64,000 nucleotides of DNA from Candidatus Electrothrix aestuarii (GCA_032595685.2 CP159373.1:765001-829000), one strand, 5' to 3'; counted from the first letter of the stretch, positions 45,557-54,072 are shown. Made by a program: numbers and translations. Notes: generated by a model from the sequence alone, not told the origin.

Positions 45557-46240
45557 TCAGGCAAGCAGGGAGGTCAACGCTTTCAGCTTCTCAAGCGATA
45601 ACTGGCCAGGGGCCGTGGCCTGGGCATCATTCAGACAGGCATAGGTCATATAGCCACCAAGATAGAGGGTAGCAAGACGGGAGATGCGTCCCGGCGTCCC
45701 CATACAGAAACAACTGAGGGGAAAATCTGCTTCCTTGGCCTGCTCCTGCAAGCGGAGAACCCGCAGGGCATCTTCCATGCAATGTGCCGTGGTCACGAGC
45801 TTGCCGATATGCGCACCACTCTCCATCATCTCCACCAGCACCTGCTCTAATTCAGCCTGTGACGGGGTATTGTCAAAATTATGCCAGGAAATAATCATCT
45901 GGGTCGAACTGAGCTCCATACCTGCCAGCAGCCGCTTACGCAAACGTCGATTCGCCCGCAGTTCAAAATCAACATAAGCGGCATCACGCCGAACAGCCTC
46001 AAGCAAAGGAAGAATCCGCCGTTCTTCAGACCCCTCAAAGGCCCCGCCTTCCCAAAGTGGTCGATAGGTAAAAAGTAGCGGTTTATCGAGGGCAACGCAG
46101 CAACCCGCCACATCGGGACGCAACATACTGTCCAGACGCACCTCAATCACATCGGCCCGATCCCCCGCCTGTCGGGCCTGCTCAACAAGAGCAGCCACAT
46201 CGCCTCCAGCCAGGGATACGCAGATCTTTCCGTTTTTCAT
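45557..46240 (-). CDS. aroD: Type I 3-dehydroquinate dehydratase
   Basis: 227 aa. Schiff-base dehydration of 3-dehydroquinate to 3-dehydroshikimate. Family features: VIEVRLDSML near the start, LLFTYRPLWEGGAFEG, DFELR, MIISWHNFDNTPS with the catalytic His, and the Lys-containing IGKLVTTAHCMED (Schiff-base Lys). The C-terminal SCFCMGTPGRISRLATLYLGGYMTYA is typical. Its ATG follows the pyrD stop without a gap, so the two are coupled. Confidence 0.93.
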   Translation of the reverse strand: MKNGKICVSLAGGDVAALVEQARQAGDRADVIEVRLDSMLRPDVAGCCVALDKPLLFTYRPLWEGGAFEGSEERRILPLLEAVRRDAAYVDFELRANRRLRKRLLAGMELSSTQMIISWHNFDNTPSQAELEQVLVEMMESGAHIGKLVTTAHCMEDALRVLRLQEQAKEADFPLSCFCMGTPGRISRLATLYLGGYMTYACLNDAQATAPGQLSLEKLKALTSLLA

Positions 46241-47221
46241 TTAGTCTGTCCCGATCTTTAAGGTACCTATAATATCAACCAAACGATCCTCTCCCTGCTC
46301 CTGCAGATACCCTTTCAGCCCCTGCACAATATTACCTGTGGAGGACGGATCATAGAAATTCGCAGTCCCTACCTGGACCGCTGTGGCCCCGGCCAGGAAA
46401 AATTCCAGGGCATCGTTTGCTGTGGTAATGCCACCTATCCCGATCACCGGCAGGGAAACCGCCTGGGCAACCTGCCAGACCATGCGCAGGGCCACCGGTT
46501 TAATGGCCGGACCGGAGAGCCCACCGATCACATTCGCCAATTTCGGCCTGCGACTGACCGGATCAATAGCCATGCCGATCAGGGTATTAATCAAAGAAAC
46601 CGCATCGGCTCCTGCTCCTTCAACCGCCTTAGCCATCAAGACAATATCAGTGACATTTGGAGAGAGTTTGACGATCAAGGGAAGTTGGGAAGCCTGACGT
46701 ACGGCTTCGGTTACCCGAGCCGCCATCTCCGGCACGGTCCCAAAGGCAACACCGCCCTTTTTCACATTGGGACAGGAGATATTCACCTCCAGAGCAGCAA
46801 CCCCTTCCACTCCGTCCAGTTTGCGGGCGATCTCACTGTACTCCTCCACGGAATCACCGAGGATATTCACCACAACCGGGGTAGAGAGTTTCCGCAGATA
46901 GGGCATCTTTCCCGAAATAAACCGATCAACCCCGACATTCTCCAGACCAATGGCATTAAGCATCCCACAGGAGGTTTCTACGATTCTCGGCGGAGGATTT
47001 CCCGGTTTGGGTTGCAGCGAGATTCCCTTCACAATGATGCCACCCAGTTGATCAAGATCAACCAGATTCTCAAATTCACGGGCATAGCCAAAGGTACCTG
47101 ACGCGGTCATGACTGGATTGCGCAGGACCAGAGAACCGATCTGCACCCGCAGATCAGGCGCATTGCAATTTTCCGGGCATCCTGTGCCTTCTCCATACGA
47201 TTCTCTCATTCCAGACTCCAT
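46241..47221 (-). CDS. pyrD: Dihydroorotate dehydrogenase B, catalytic subunit
   Basis: 326 aa. Oxidises dihydroorotate to orotate with FMN, in class 1B paired with PyrK. The ATG at 47221 has GGAG eight bases upstream and overlaps the pyrK stop by 16 bp. Blocks seen: LRNPVMTASGTFGYAREF, GIIVKGISLQPKPGNPPPRIVET, NISCPNVKKGG with the catalytic-type Cys region, PLIVKLSPNVTD, GGLSGPAIKPVALRMVW and GIGGITTANDALEFFLAGATAVQVG. All FMN-binding elements are intact. Pyrimidine synthesis step, feeding UMP. Confidence 0.95.
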   Translation of the reverse strand: MESGMRESYGEGTGCPENCNAPDLRVQIGSLVLRNPVMTASGTFGYAREFENLVDLDQLGGIIVKGISLQPKPGNPPPRIVETSCGMLNAIGLENVGVDRFISGKMPYLRKLSTPVVVNILGDSVEEYSEIARKLDGVEGVAALEVNISCPNVKKGGVAFGTVPEMAARVTEAVRQASQLPLIVKLSPNVTDIVLMAKAVEGAGADAVSLINTLIGMAIDPVSRRPKLANVIGGLSGPAIKPVALRMVWQVAQAVSLPVIGIGGITTANDALEFFLAGATAVQVGTANFYDPSSTGNIVQGLKGYLQEQGEDRLVDIIGTLKIGTD

Positions 47222-47991
47222 TCCAGGTTCTCCGCCTTAAAGACAGGTCCCTGTTTACAAACATGAACCAAACCTCTTTTTCCATTGACCGTACAGCCAA
47301 GACAGGCCCCTATGCCGCAGGCCATATGGGTCTCCAGGGAAACCTGGCACTTCACCTCTGCCTGTCGGCATTGGCGAACAACATTTTCCATCATGAGATG
47401 AGGGCCACAGGTGTAGACCTGGGTCATCTCCGGCAGGATAAAATCAAGAAGATCCGGAATAAAGCCCTTATGCCCGATACTACCGTCATCTGTTGCACGC
47501 TGAACCGTATAGCCCAAGGCGGCGAATTCCTCATCCAGGGGCGTCAGTTCATCTTGGGTACGGGCACCGAGCAGCACATAATCATTCCCGGTCTCCCGCC
47601 CGGTCATGTGCAATTGCTCAGCCAAAAAAAGTAAGGGGGCGATTCCCATCCCGCCGCCGATCAGACAGACAGGTCCTTCATCAGGAAGGACAAAACCATT
47701 CCCCAGGGGGCCAACCAGATCCAGCTCATCACCGAGACAACAGTGGGCCAGCATCTCGGTTCCCTTACCAATTATCTTGAAAAGTAAGGAGATATCACCA
47801 TTCGCAAAGACACGATGGATAGAAAAAGGACGACGAAGCAGGGGATCAAGGCCATCAGAAACCCGCACCATAACAAACTGACCTGGCTGGGCATGAGCAG
47901 CAATCCTCGGGGCCTGTAAGGTGAGACGATATACATCGTCCGCCAAGCGATCCCTCCCGACAAGGCTGCATTTTTGCTGGAATTCAGACAT
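47206..47991 (-). CDS. pyrK: Dihydroorotate dehydrogenase B, electron transfer subunit
   Basis: 261 aa. Carries FAD and a [2Fe-2S] centre and passes electrons from PyrD to NAD+. FAD-binding RRPFSIHRV near residue 60, GPLGNGF, NAD-binding GGGMGIAPLLFLAEQL, and the four-Cys iron-sulfur site METHMACGIGACLGCTVNGK with a later VCKQGPVF. First gene of the cluster pyrK-pyrD-aroD-aroE-aroA. No carbamoyl-phosphate or aspartate carbamoyltransferase gene is close by. Confidence 0.93.
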   Translation of the reverse strand: MSEFQQKCSLVGRDRLADDVYRLTLQAPRIAAHAQPGQFVMVRVSDGLDPLLRRPFSIHRVFANGDISLLFKIIGKGTEMLAHCCLGDELDLVGPLGNGFVLPDEGPVCLIGGGMGIAPLLFLAEQLHMTGRETGNDYVLLGARTQDELTPLDEEFAALGYTVQRATDDGSIGHKGFIPDLLDFILPEMTQVYTCGPHLMMENVVRQCRQAEVKCQVSLETHMACGIGACLGCTVNGKRGLVHVCKQGPVFKAENLEWSLE

Positions 47992-48135
47992 GAAAAAGGC
48001 TACAAGTAAGCATTAACAAAGAAAGGCGATACAACAGAGGGCGCGCTGCCCACTGGTCCGGCTATAATAACCGGCACAGCTTTTTGATTCAAGGAAACAA
48101 TATCTTCAACTCCAAAAGCAGCTCTAACCATCATC

Positions 48136-48918
48136 ATGGAATCACTCTTTCTTCTTTACAGCTTCATTTTCGGCGCCCTGATCGGCTCATTCCTCAATGT
48201 TGTGATCCTCAGACTCCCTGACGAGGAACAGTCTGTGGTCTTTCCTGCCTCTCATTGCCCGAAATGCGGGACCGATCTCCACTGGTATGAAAATATTCCT
48301 ATCTTCAGCTACCTTGCCCTGCGGGGAAAATGCCGCTCCTGCAAGGAACCCATCTCTCTTCAATACCCTGTGGTGGAACTCTGCATGGCCCTGCTCTCCC
48401 TGGCCCTGTATAACCTCATCGGATTTTCTTTTCTGCTTCCCTTTTACTTTCTCTTTCTTGCTGCCCTGCTGGCTATCATCTTCATTGATATTCATTTGCA
48501 AATTATTCCCGATAAAATCAGCCTGCCCGGAATCCTGATTGGCTTTGCCAGCTCCTTTTTCAATCCCCTGGTCAGTTGGCAGGAGTCAGGATTGGGCATT
48601 CTCCTTGGCGGAGGCATTCTCTATGCGGTTGCTGCTGGATACGCCCTTCTTACTGGCCGTGATGGCATGGGCGGCGGAGACATTAAACTTCTGGCCATGA
48701 TCGGAGCCTTTCTCGGCTATCAATGCCTCCTCTACGTTATCTTTTTCAGCTCACTGACCGGCTCTATTATCGGCATTGCCGCCATGATCCGCCAAAAAAA
48801 GGGAGGACAGGCCCGTATCCCCTTTGGCCCCTTTCTCTCTCTGGGGGCCATATCCTGGCTTTTCTTCCAAGCAGACATCCTCTCCCTCTGGGCCTGGTAT
48901 ATCTCCGTGTCTGGATAA
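48136..48918 (+). CDS. Prepilin peptidase (A24, PilD/GspO type)
   Basis: 260 aa inner-membrane enzyme. Cleaves type IV prepilin or type II pseudopilin leaders and N-methylates the new end. N-terminal FGALIGSFLNVVILRLP, the cytoplasmic zinc-binding pair CPKCG...CRSCKEP (two Cys pairs at about residues 39-69), the first catalytic Asp in FIDIHLQIIPD, and the GMGGGDIKLLAMIGAFLG motif with the second Asp. Eight-helix pattern complete. The methylase part is present by the zinc site. It is divergent from pyrK, 144 bp away, and no pilin gene adjoins it. Confidence 0.93.
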   Translation: MESLFLLYSFIFGALIGSFLNVVILRLPDEEQSVVFPASHCPKCGTDLHWYENIPIFSYLALRGKCRSCKEPISLQYPVVELCMALLSLALYNLIGFSFLLPFYFLFLAALLAIIFIDIHLQIIPDKISLPGILIGFASSFFNPLVSWQESGLGILLGGGILYAVAAGYALLTGRDGMGGGDIKLLAMIGAFLGYQCLLYVIFFSSLTGSIIGIAAMIRQKKGGQARIPFGPFLSLGAISWLFFQADILSLWAWYISVSG

Positions 48919-49661
48919 TTACCGACAAGACCTGGAAATCTGGCTAATCTGGCTAATTTGGATAGGCATACACCAATACACACGACAAGACTCCATAGAA
49001 GCGCCTGCACAAACTTTCTTTCCTCTGCTATGCATACCAAGCTCTTCACCTCTTACCTGCCCATGTCAGCAATTTCTCTTTGTCAACTTTTTTCTTCACA
49101 TTAAATAAAATTTATTATCATCAGGCAATGTTATGCAAATATCGCCCTCGATAACTGTTTAAAAAAAAATGCCCTCACAAAGCAAAAATATTTTTTTTTC
49201 CTTGCTATCACGCTAAGCCCCTCAGCAAGAGGGTTTTAGATATGCCAAGCTTTACTAAGCTAAAAATGGCGGTTTTTCAAGATCTGTGGAGTTCTGGAGA
49301 GTATGAAGGAATTTTCCTATCTGCTCATTTGGGCCCCAAAAAACAAAAAACACACGCATCACATTAAAATAAAAGAACATAAACAAAGTCAGTACAAAAA
49401 GCATGTTGTTATGCACCGTTCCAACCCCTATTCCCCGGAACCCCTCATTATTCGCAATATGCTTTCCCCCTTGCTCTCTATCGAAGCTTGTGAAAAAATC
49501 AGGCATAATCATTTTTGACCAGTAAACTCGTTTTCAGTTAAAAGATGGTCACTCCAGAAAAAACAATACAATAAGGTAGCTACCACTTCAGCAACGCAAC
49601 CCCCTTAAAACACCTTAATTAAATACTCATTAACCCCTCACGCAATTCAAACACAAGCTTT
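48919..49661. other. Large AT-rich intergenic region upstream of dnaA
   Basis: 743 bp. The most AT-rich stretch near dnaA, with A/T runs (49089-49125, 49150-49200) and a 5-bp-stem hairpin CCCTC/GAGGG (49219-49233) followed by TTTT. No convincing DnaA-box cluster was found: the only near-match (TTATCCACT) is inside dnaA at 49689-49697, plus a weak TGTGGA at 49276. A minus-strand frame (49255-49512) looks spurious. An origin here cannot be excluded but is not shown. Confidence 0.3.
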
Positions 49662-50993
49662 ATGCTCTGGGATACCGTTAAGAATTCTTTATCCACTTCA
49701 CTTTCCGAGAGTGAGTACAGCCTATGGATCAGACCACTGTCCTGCATACAGGAAGACGACAAGGTTCTGAAAATTTCCTGCCCGGATCGTTTTTTCTGCG
49801 CCTGGGTGAAAGAGCGCTACTTGGGGATCATAGAAACAAACCTGAAGACAATTACCCATAATCCCCCTGCGGTCTCGCTGACGGTGTCAACTGCTGCGCC
49901 AGCTCCCCAGCAGGAAGCAAACGGCTCTGGCCAATTGCGCCTCCCAGGGATGGACACCTTCAAGTCCACCGTCCGATCCCTGCACCCGGCCTATACCTTT
50001 GAGCAATTTATGGTCGGTGAATCAAATATGCTGGCACGTTCGGCCTGCAATGCCATTGCCTCGGCAGACTACACCTTTGGCAATAACCTGTTCATGACCT
50101 CGGGTACCGGTTTAGGAAAAAGCCATCTCACCCAGGCCGTGGTGCATCAGGTGATGCAGAGCGCACCGGGAACCCGCATGCATTATCTGACAGCTCAGCA
50201 ATTCTCCGCAGAAATGGTCAAGAACCTACGCAGCAACAGCATGCAGCAATTCTCCCAACGTTTTATCCACGGTTGTGACCTCTTGCTCGTTGAAGATGTA
50301 CATACCCTGGCAGGAAAGACAAAAACCCAGGAAGAGCTGAACAATGTCCTTGATTACCTGATAAAATCAGGCAAGCGGGTTATTATGACCTCTGCCGTAC
50401 CGGCACGGGATATCAAGGGACTGGATGAGGACTTTCGTTCCCGCATGACCTCAGGCTTAATTACCGATATCGAGGCCCCGGAATACAAGACACGGGTTTC
50501 TATTATTCGCCATAAGGCTGCCCACAGCAAACTGAGCCTCCAGGAAGAGCATGTTCATTTTCTTGCGGACAAACTGCAAGGGGATATTCGCCGGATTGAA
50601 AGTGCCCTGATGGGCATCAAGGCCAAGGCCAGCATGTATAATGCCCCCCCTGACATGAACATCGTGCGAAGCGTACTGGAGGGATTCGGAGAGCTACAGC
50701 AGCAGATGCAGTTGAATGGCAGAGCCATTCGCGATGTCATTTCCAGCCAATACAAGATCTCAGTAGACGAGCTGACCTCACGCTCCCGCAAACGTGCTGT
50801 TTCCTTTCCCCGCCAGATCGCCATGTATCTGACCAGGAAATATACCGAAGAATCCTTAGCGGACATCGGCAACCTCTATAATCGGGACCACTCCACGGTG
50901 CTGTACGCGATCAAGGTTATTAACCGGGATATCGCGCAAAAAAATACCGTGCGCCAGCAGGTGGAGATGCTCAAAGACAAGCTGCAGAAATAA
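49662..50993 (+). CDS. dnaA: Chromosomal replication initiator DnaA
   Basis: 443 aa. Binds DnaA boxes and opens the origin. Domain I starts LWDTVKNSLSTSLSESEYSLWIRPL; a short linker follows; AAA+ domain with Walker A TSGTGLGKSHL (Ser in place of the usual Thr after GK), Walker B LLLVEDVHTL (the second acidic residue of DD is VED, acceptable), sensor and box VII FRSRMTSGL; C-terminal domain IV with RDHSTVLYAIKVI, the DnaA-box contact motif. Domain IV and the ATPase are complete. The initiator gene is flanked by prepilin peptidase and a transporter rather than dnaN, so this is not the classical dnaA-dnaN locus. Confidence 0.95.
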   Translation: MLWDTVKNSLSTSLSESEYSLWIRPLSCIQEDDKVLKISCPDRFFCAWVKERYLGIIETNLKTITHNPPAVSLTVSTAAPAPQQEANGSGQLRLPGMDTFKSTVRSLHPAYTFEQFMVGESNMLARSACNAIASADYTFGNNLFMTSGTGLGKSHLTQAVVHQVMQSAPGTRMHYLTAQQFSAEMVKNLRSNSMQQFSQRFIHGCDLLLVEDVHTLAGKTKTQEELNNVLDYLIKSGKRVIMTSAVPARDIKGLDEDFRSRMTSGLITDIEAPEYKTRVSIIRHKAAHSKLSLQEEHVHFLADKLQGDIRRIESALMGIKAKASMYNAPPDMNIVRSVLEGFGELQQQMQLNGRAIRDVISSQYKISVDELTSRSRKRAVSFPRQIAMYLTRKYTEESLADIGNLYNRDHSTVLYAIKVINRDIAQKNTVRQQVEMLKDKLQK

Positions 50994-51009
50994 CAGATCA
51001 CGATCCATC

Positions 51010-51043
51010 GGGGGGCAACAAAGGCAAGCCTGTTTTCGCCCCC
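51010..51043 (+). terminator. Candidate terminator after dnaA
   Basis: Inverted repeat GGGGGGC (51010-51016) and GCCCCC (51038-51043) with a 21-nt loop, followed by TTTCC. It lies 17 bp after the dnaA stop. The loop is long and the T-run short, so it is moderate at best. Confidence 0.4.
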
Positions 51044-51243
51044 TTTCCTGCCATTCTGCCACACCTCTGCCACACCTCTGCTCCACAGATTTTCCAGGCG
51101 GCCAAAAGACTCCGCAGTATGTACGTATCACCCCTTGTTTCCTTCCGGGTTATCTGTTATTCTTCTGGCACAGGATGAGTCCCTCGCCTGTCCGGCAATT
51201 CTGCCAAACCGTTTCCTAAGGTCCAGCGTCTTACTGTCCTGCT

Positions 51244-52386
51244 ATGCATAACGAAATGCCACAACAACAAGAGACCGCATACTCCCCGGAGGATGGAACG
51301 AACTCACGCTATTTCACCGTGGTCTTCCTTATCTCTGTGCTCCTGCTCGGCCTGGTGCTCTCGCCCTTCTGGCAACTCCTTATTCTGGCCTTTTTGCTGG
51401 CAGGGATCTTCCGCCCCATTTATAACTGGCTGAGCAAATGGGTTTCTCCCTGGATGGCCTCCACCTTAACCTGTGTCCTTATCGCCCTTATCGTTTTTAT
51501 TCCCTTAACCTTTTGTATCGGTGCGCTCTCCTCAGAGGCCCTGAGTATCTATCAACTGGGAAGGGACAGTAATGTGCTGCTCAAAATGCAGCAGTTTATC
51601 CAGAACAGTAAATGGATTGTCCATAGCCAAGAGACCCTTCTCGGCTTCGGTATCGATTTTCAGCCATCAGACATTACGGAGATATTTTCAGCACTCAGCA
51701 AGGATGCCGGGCTCTTCATTTACGGCAAGGCCTCTGTCTGGGCCGCAAATATCATGAGCTTTGTGCTCCAGTTCTGTTTCCTGATCCTGATGATCTATTT
51801 CCTCCTGATTGAGATGGATCGCCTGATTCATTTCATCACCTGCCTGTCGCCACTCCCTGAAGTGCAGAACTCTCTGCTCTTGAAAAAGTTCCTTGACATC
51901 TCGGGGGTTATCCTGGTGGGAAACGGAATCAGCGGGGTGTTTCAAGGGGTAATGGGGGGCATTCTCTTTGCAATGCTGGGAATCAAATCACCAGTGCTGT
52001 GGACAGGGGTGATGGCGATACTGGCCTTTCTCCCCATCTTTGGTATCGGCCTGGTGCTGATCCCCGCCTCTGCCATTCTCTTCCTTAATGGAGCAACAGG
52101 CCAGGCCGCAATAACCTTTATCTTTTACATCGTGCTTTCCTTTAGCGTGGAGTACCTGCTCAAGCCCAAATTTGTCGGTGATCAGGTCAAGATGCATACC
52201 CTGTTGGTCTTTCTTGCCATCCTGGGTGGGATGTCCGTGTTCGGGGTTCTTGGTATTATTTACGGCCCCCTGATTGTGACCGCCTTTCAAACCCTCTCTG
52301 ATATCTACCTGAAAGAGCAGCGGTCTGCCGCAAAGACGCCTCTTATCACCGCTGAAGTAGCTGAAGAGCAAGCACCCAACCATTAG
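51244..52386 (+). CDS. AI-2E family transporter (PerM/YdiK type)
   Basis: 380 aa polytopic membrane protein. Members are exporters or permeases with eight or so helices; AI-2, solutes and Na+(Li+)/H+ exchange have been proposed for different members. Visible: FLISVLLLGLVLSPFWQLLILAFLLAGI, TCVLIALIVFIPLTF, ILMIYFLLIEMDRLI, GVLGIIYGPLIVTAF and the family core GIKSPVLWTGVMAILAFLPIFGIGLVLIPA. The N-terminal 25 residues are polar. Not linked to neighbours in function. A short G/C hairpin terminator follows. Confidence 0.85.
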   Translation: MHNEMPQQQETAYSPEDGTNSRYFTVVFLISVLLLGLVLSPFWQLLILAFLLAGIFRPIYNWLSKWVSPWMASTLTCVLIALIVFIPLTFCIGALSSEALSIYQLGRDSNVLLKMQQFIQNSKWIVHSQETLLGFGIDFQPSDITEIFSALSKDAGLFIYGKASVWAANIMSFVLQFCFLILMIYFLLIEMDRLIHFITCLSPLPEVQNSLLLKKFLDISGVILVGNGISGVFQGVMGGILFAMLGIKSPVLWTGVMAILAFLPIFGIGLVLIPASAILFLNGATGQAAITFIFYIVLSFSVEYLLKPKFVGDQVKMHTLLVFLAILGGMSVFGVLGIIYGPLIVTAFQTLSDIYLKEQRSAAKTPLITAEVAEEQAPNH

Positions 52387-52404
52387 ACCTCCTCCACAAC
52401 TAAC

Positions 52405-52421
52405 AGAGGCCGCAGGCCTTT
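52405..52421 (+). terminator. Rho-independent terminator after AI-2E transporter
   Basis: Stem AGGCC/GGCCT (52407-52411, 52415-52419) with a GCA loop, extended by a G-T and an A-T pair, followed by TTTCTTTC. It is 19 bp past the transporter stop. Confidence 0.6.
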
Positions 52422-52477
52422 CTTTCGTAGCGTTTCTGATCTCTGCTCCTCCAGAGGGGTATCCTGCAAATGCATGG

Positions 52478-52661
52478 TTGCGGTCTGATCCTGACGAGTG
52501 TCACCGTCCAACGATCAGCATGCTCACCGTTCGATCCCCAGCATGCTCACCGTCCAACCCTCAGCATGCTCACCGTCCAACCCTCAGCATGCTCACCGTC
52601 CAACCCTCAGCATGCTCATCGTTCGATCCTCACGAGTGTCAGCGTCCGACGATCAGCATGC
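52478..52661. repeat. 23-bp tandem repeat array (8 contiguous units)
   Basis: Eight head-to-tail 23-bp units with consensus tcaccgtccaaccctcagcatgc. Units at 52547, 52570 and 52593 are identical; the first (52478) and seventh (52616) share the variant end GACGAGTG/CACGAGTG; the last is at 52639. Each typical unit ends in GCATGC, and AGCATGCT is formed at junctions. There are no spacers between units, so it is not CRISPR. Since 23 is not a multiple of three and no unit holds a stop, all three forward frames stay open, producing repeats of Ser/Pro/His-rich peptides; none looks like a real protein. Confidence 0.9.
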
Positions 52662-53168
52662 CTTCCGCAAGACAAAAGGCATAGGCTTTGCTTTCCAAAA
52701 GGCAGAGGGTTTGTCTTCCAAAAGGGTACCCTTTTGATTCTCAAAAAATCGACATTTATCAACGTCTGTATTTATCCTTTTGGTAAGGAATACTCTTTTT
52801 TTGTCAAAGAGGGCGCCTGTGCCAGTCAGGGAGCTTGAGACAAGCGCAGCGAATCCCGCCGGGGGAGTACCTTGGGGTTTGCAAACCGCCCATGCGGAAT
52901 GATCCTGACTCCGGTCAGATAGTTTACGATTGCGAGGCTTCGTGTGCAGGGAAACTGGTGGAACGAGGGAGCGTCGTTCTCCCCGAGTCGCCTGTCTTGC
53001 CTTTTGAGTTTGCAATGGTAATCGATTACAGTATGATACGGGGAGAGGAGCAGGCGAAGCGTGATAAGTGGAAATGTTTTCCTTTTTTTCGCCTTAATAT
53101 CGCAATAAGCGGAAAACACCGCAACCTATTACAGTCAATAGCATGGAAAGTTTCCTCTTATTAACACT
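52662..53168. other. Non-coding region with perfect palindrome and no confident gene
   Basis: About 500 bp between the tandem repeat and the first integron-type cassette. A perfect 18-bp palindrome CAAAAGGGTACCCTTTTG is at 52719-52736, followed by T/A-rich DNA. The part 52820-53010 is more GC-rich and has frames on both strands, none with a family match. It could be a decayed element. No integrase gene is seen. Confidence 0.35.
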
Positions 53169-53175
53169 GTTATGC
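53169..53175 (+). other. Possible integron core site (GTTATGC) before first cassette
   Basis: GTTATGC at 53169-53175 matches the 7-bp core-site pattern and is complementary to the GCATAAC of the attC below. It lies 17 bp before the first cassette gene, the usual layout. No matching GCATAAC arm was found upstream, so the site before it is either an attI-type half site or a decayed attC. Confidence 0.4.
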
Positions 53176-53191
53176 GCGGCAAAGGAGTCGC

Positions 53192-53572
53192 ATGAAAGTA
53201 CTGTTCGAAAAAAACGAAATTGCTGAAGTAAATGTTGAACAAGTGATGAATCGGTTGGAGCAAGTTGGCAAGTCCGTCAATTTTGAATTCGATGAATCTA
53301 GAATATTAACAATCGGCCGACTTGCGGTTAAAGATTTGTTCATGGTTACGTTTATATCGTCACAGAACTCCATTCGACGCGATATGCCTTTTCAAGATGT
53401 TGAAACTGTACGCAACATTGTTGAGATGACACTTGCAGGAAATACATCTTGGGAATCCAATTTTGATTGGAGTGAAACAAATGTTAGCAAAAGCGCAATG
53501 TTTTTAAGAGTCTCAGCGGTTTTGTTGATTTTTGTTGCGTTACTTTTTTTGATAGTTCTGATGGCTAACTAG
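53192..53572 (+). CDS. Small cassette-borne protein with C-terminal membrane anchor
   Basis: 126 aa, no family recognised, AT-rich. GGAG lies near the first ATG. The N-terminal ~95 residues are soluble alpha/beta (KVLFEKNEIAEVNVEQVMNRLEQVGK), the last 25 a single membrane helix (LRVSAVLLIFVALLFLIVLM), so the protein is a tail-anchored type with the body in the cytoplasm. It sits alone between a GTTATGC core and a full attC site, which marks it as an integron gene cassette. Cassette products of this size are often of unknown function. Confidence 0.6.
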   Translation: MKVLFEKNEIAEVNVEQVMNRLEQVGKSVNFEFDESRILTIGRLAVKDLFMVTFISSQNSIRRDMPFQDVETVRNIVEMTLAGNTSWESNFDWSETNVSKSAMFLRVSAVLLIFVALLFLIVLMAN

Positions 53573-53627
53573 TTGAGAATATCGGCTAGAATGATTTGGC
53601 AAAACTGACAGAACATTAAGAATATGC

Positions 53628-53704
53628 GCATAACATGCGCTTCAACGAGGACAACCAACCGCCGGGTTCGGCGGCTGGTCGCCCGTTAAGCGCGTGCGTT
53701 ATGT
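53628..53704 (+). other. Integron attC recombination site
   Basis: 77 bp with all four boxes: R'' GCATAAC (53628-53634), L'' ATGCGCTTCAAC (53635-53646), L' GTTAAGCGCGT (53685-53695), R' GTTATGT (53698-53704). R'' pairs with R' except a terminal G-T. L'' pairs with L' except for one extra base in L'' (the C of TTCAA), the extrahelical-base hallmark of attC. The centre forms a hairpin ACCAACCGCCG/CGGCGGCTGGT with a GGTT loop. It lies between the two small cassette genes in the same orientation. Confidence 0.82.
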
Positions 53705-54072
53705 TTTCGATGGATATGAAGAACCAATTCACAGAACAGGAAAAAGCCTTTTTTAAACTGTATCGAAACAGTGATTCCATATTAAAAAGAATTTTAATTG
53801 GGTTAAGCCTATTATTATTTTTTGGTCTCTTGTTAGATGCTTTAAACGGCTTTATGATTCTAAGAAATTCCAAATCTGTTGTTCATGGTATTATTGGTTT
53901 GCTCATACTCACGGTCATATACATCACTGGCGAAGGTTTTACTGGCAAGGTGGCTGCCAAAGATAGTGTTGATCATCCGTTATATAAAAGGATTTATCAT
54001 TTATTTTTGCTTCTTCTCGTAACAACTTCGTTTACAGGGGTTTGTTTTTTAGTTTTCAATCTTATGTGGTAG
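53701..54072 (+). CDS. Small cassette-borne membrane protein
   Basis: 123 aa from ATG 53701 inside the attC end; ATG 53710 or 53716 are also possible since cassette genes often lack a ribosome site. Three membrane helices are visible: ILIGLSLLLFFGLLLDAL, HGIIGLLILTVIYITG and LFLLLLVTTSFTGVCFLVF. No family recognised. N-terminal ~25 residues are charged (NQFTEQEKAFFKLYRNSDS). Cassette gene by position right after the attC site. No attC follows it in clear form, only a nested inverted repeat. Confidence 0.58.
   Translation: MFSMDMKNQFTEQEKAFFKLYRNSDSILKRILIGLSLLLFFGLLLDALNGFMILRNSKSVVHGIIGLLILTVIYITGEGFTGKVAAKDSVDHPLYKRIYHLFLLLLVTTSFTGVCFLVFNLMW

Noticed and set aside
49219-49233. Strong terminator upstream of dnaA
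   Set aside because: Only a 5-bp stem and TTTT; kept as a note in the intergenic entry.
49255-49512. Minus-strand 85-aa frame upstream of dnaA
   Set aside because: No ribosome site, low-complexity Phe-rich composition, lies in an AT-rich region where chance frames are common.
52478-52661. CRISPR array
   Set aside because: Units are contiguous with no spacers of separate sequence, and no cas gene is nearby.
52470-52838. Three overlapping repetitive plus-strand frames as genes
   Set aside because: They follow from a stop-free 23-bp repeat read in all three frames; no ribosome site or family match.
52835-53164. Plus-strand 109-aa frame and minus-strand counterpart as genes or group II intron remnant
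   Set aside because: Frames on both strands with no domain; no domain V-like hairpin or reverse transcriptase motif could be confirmed.
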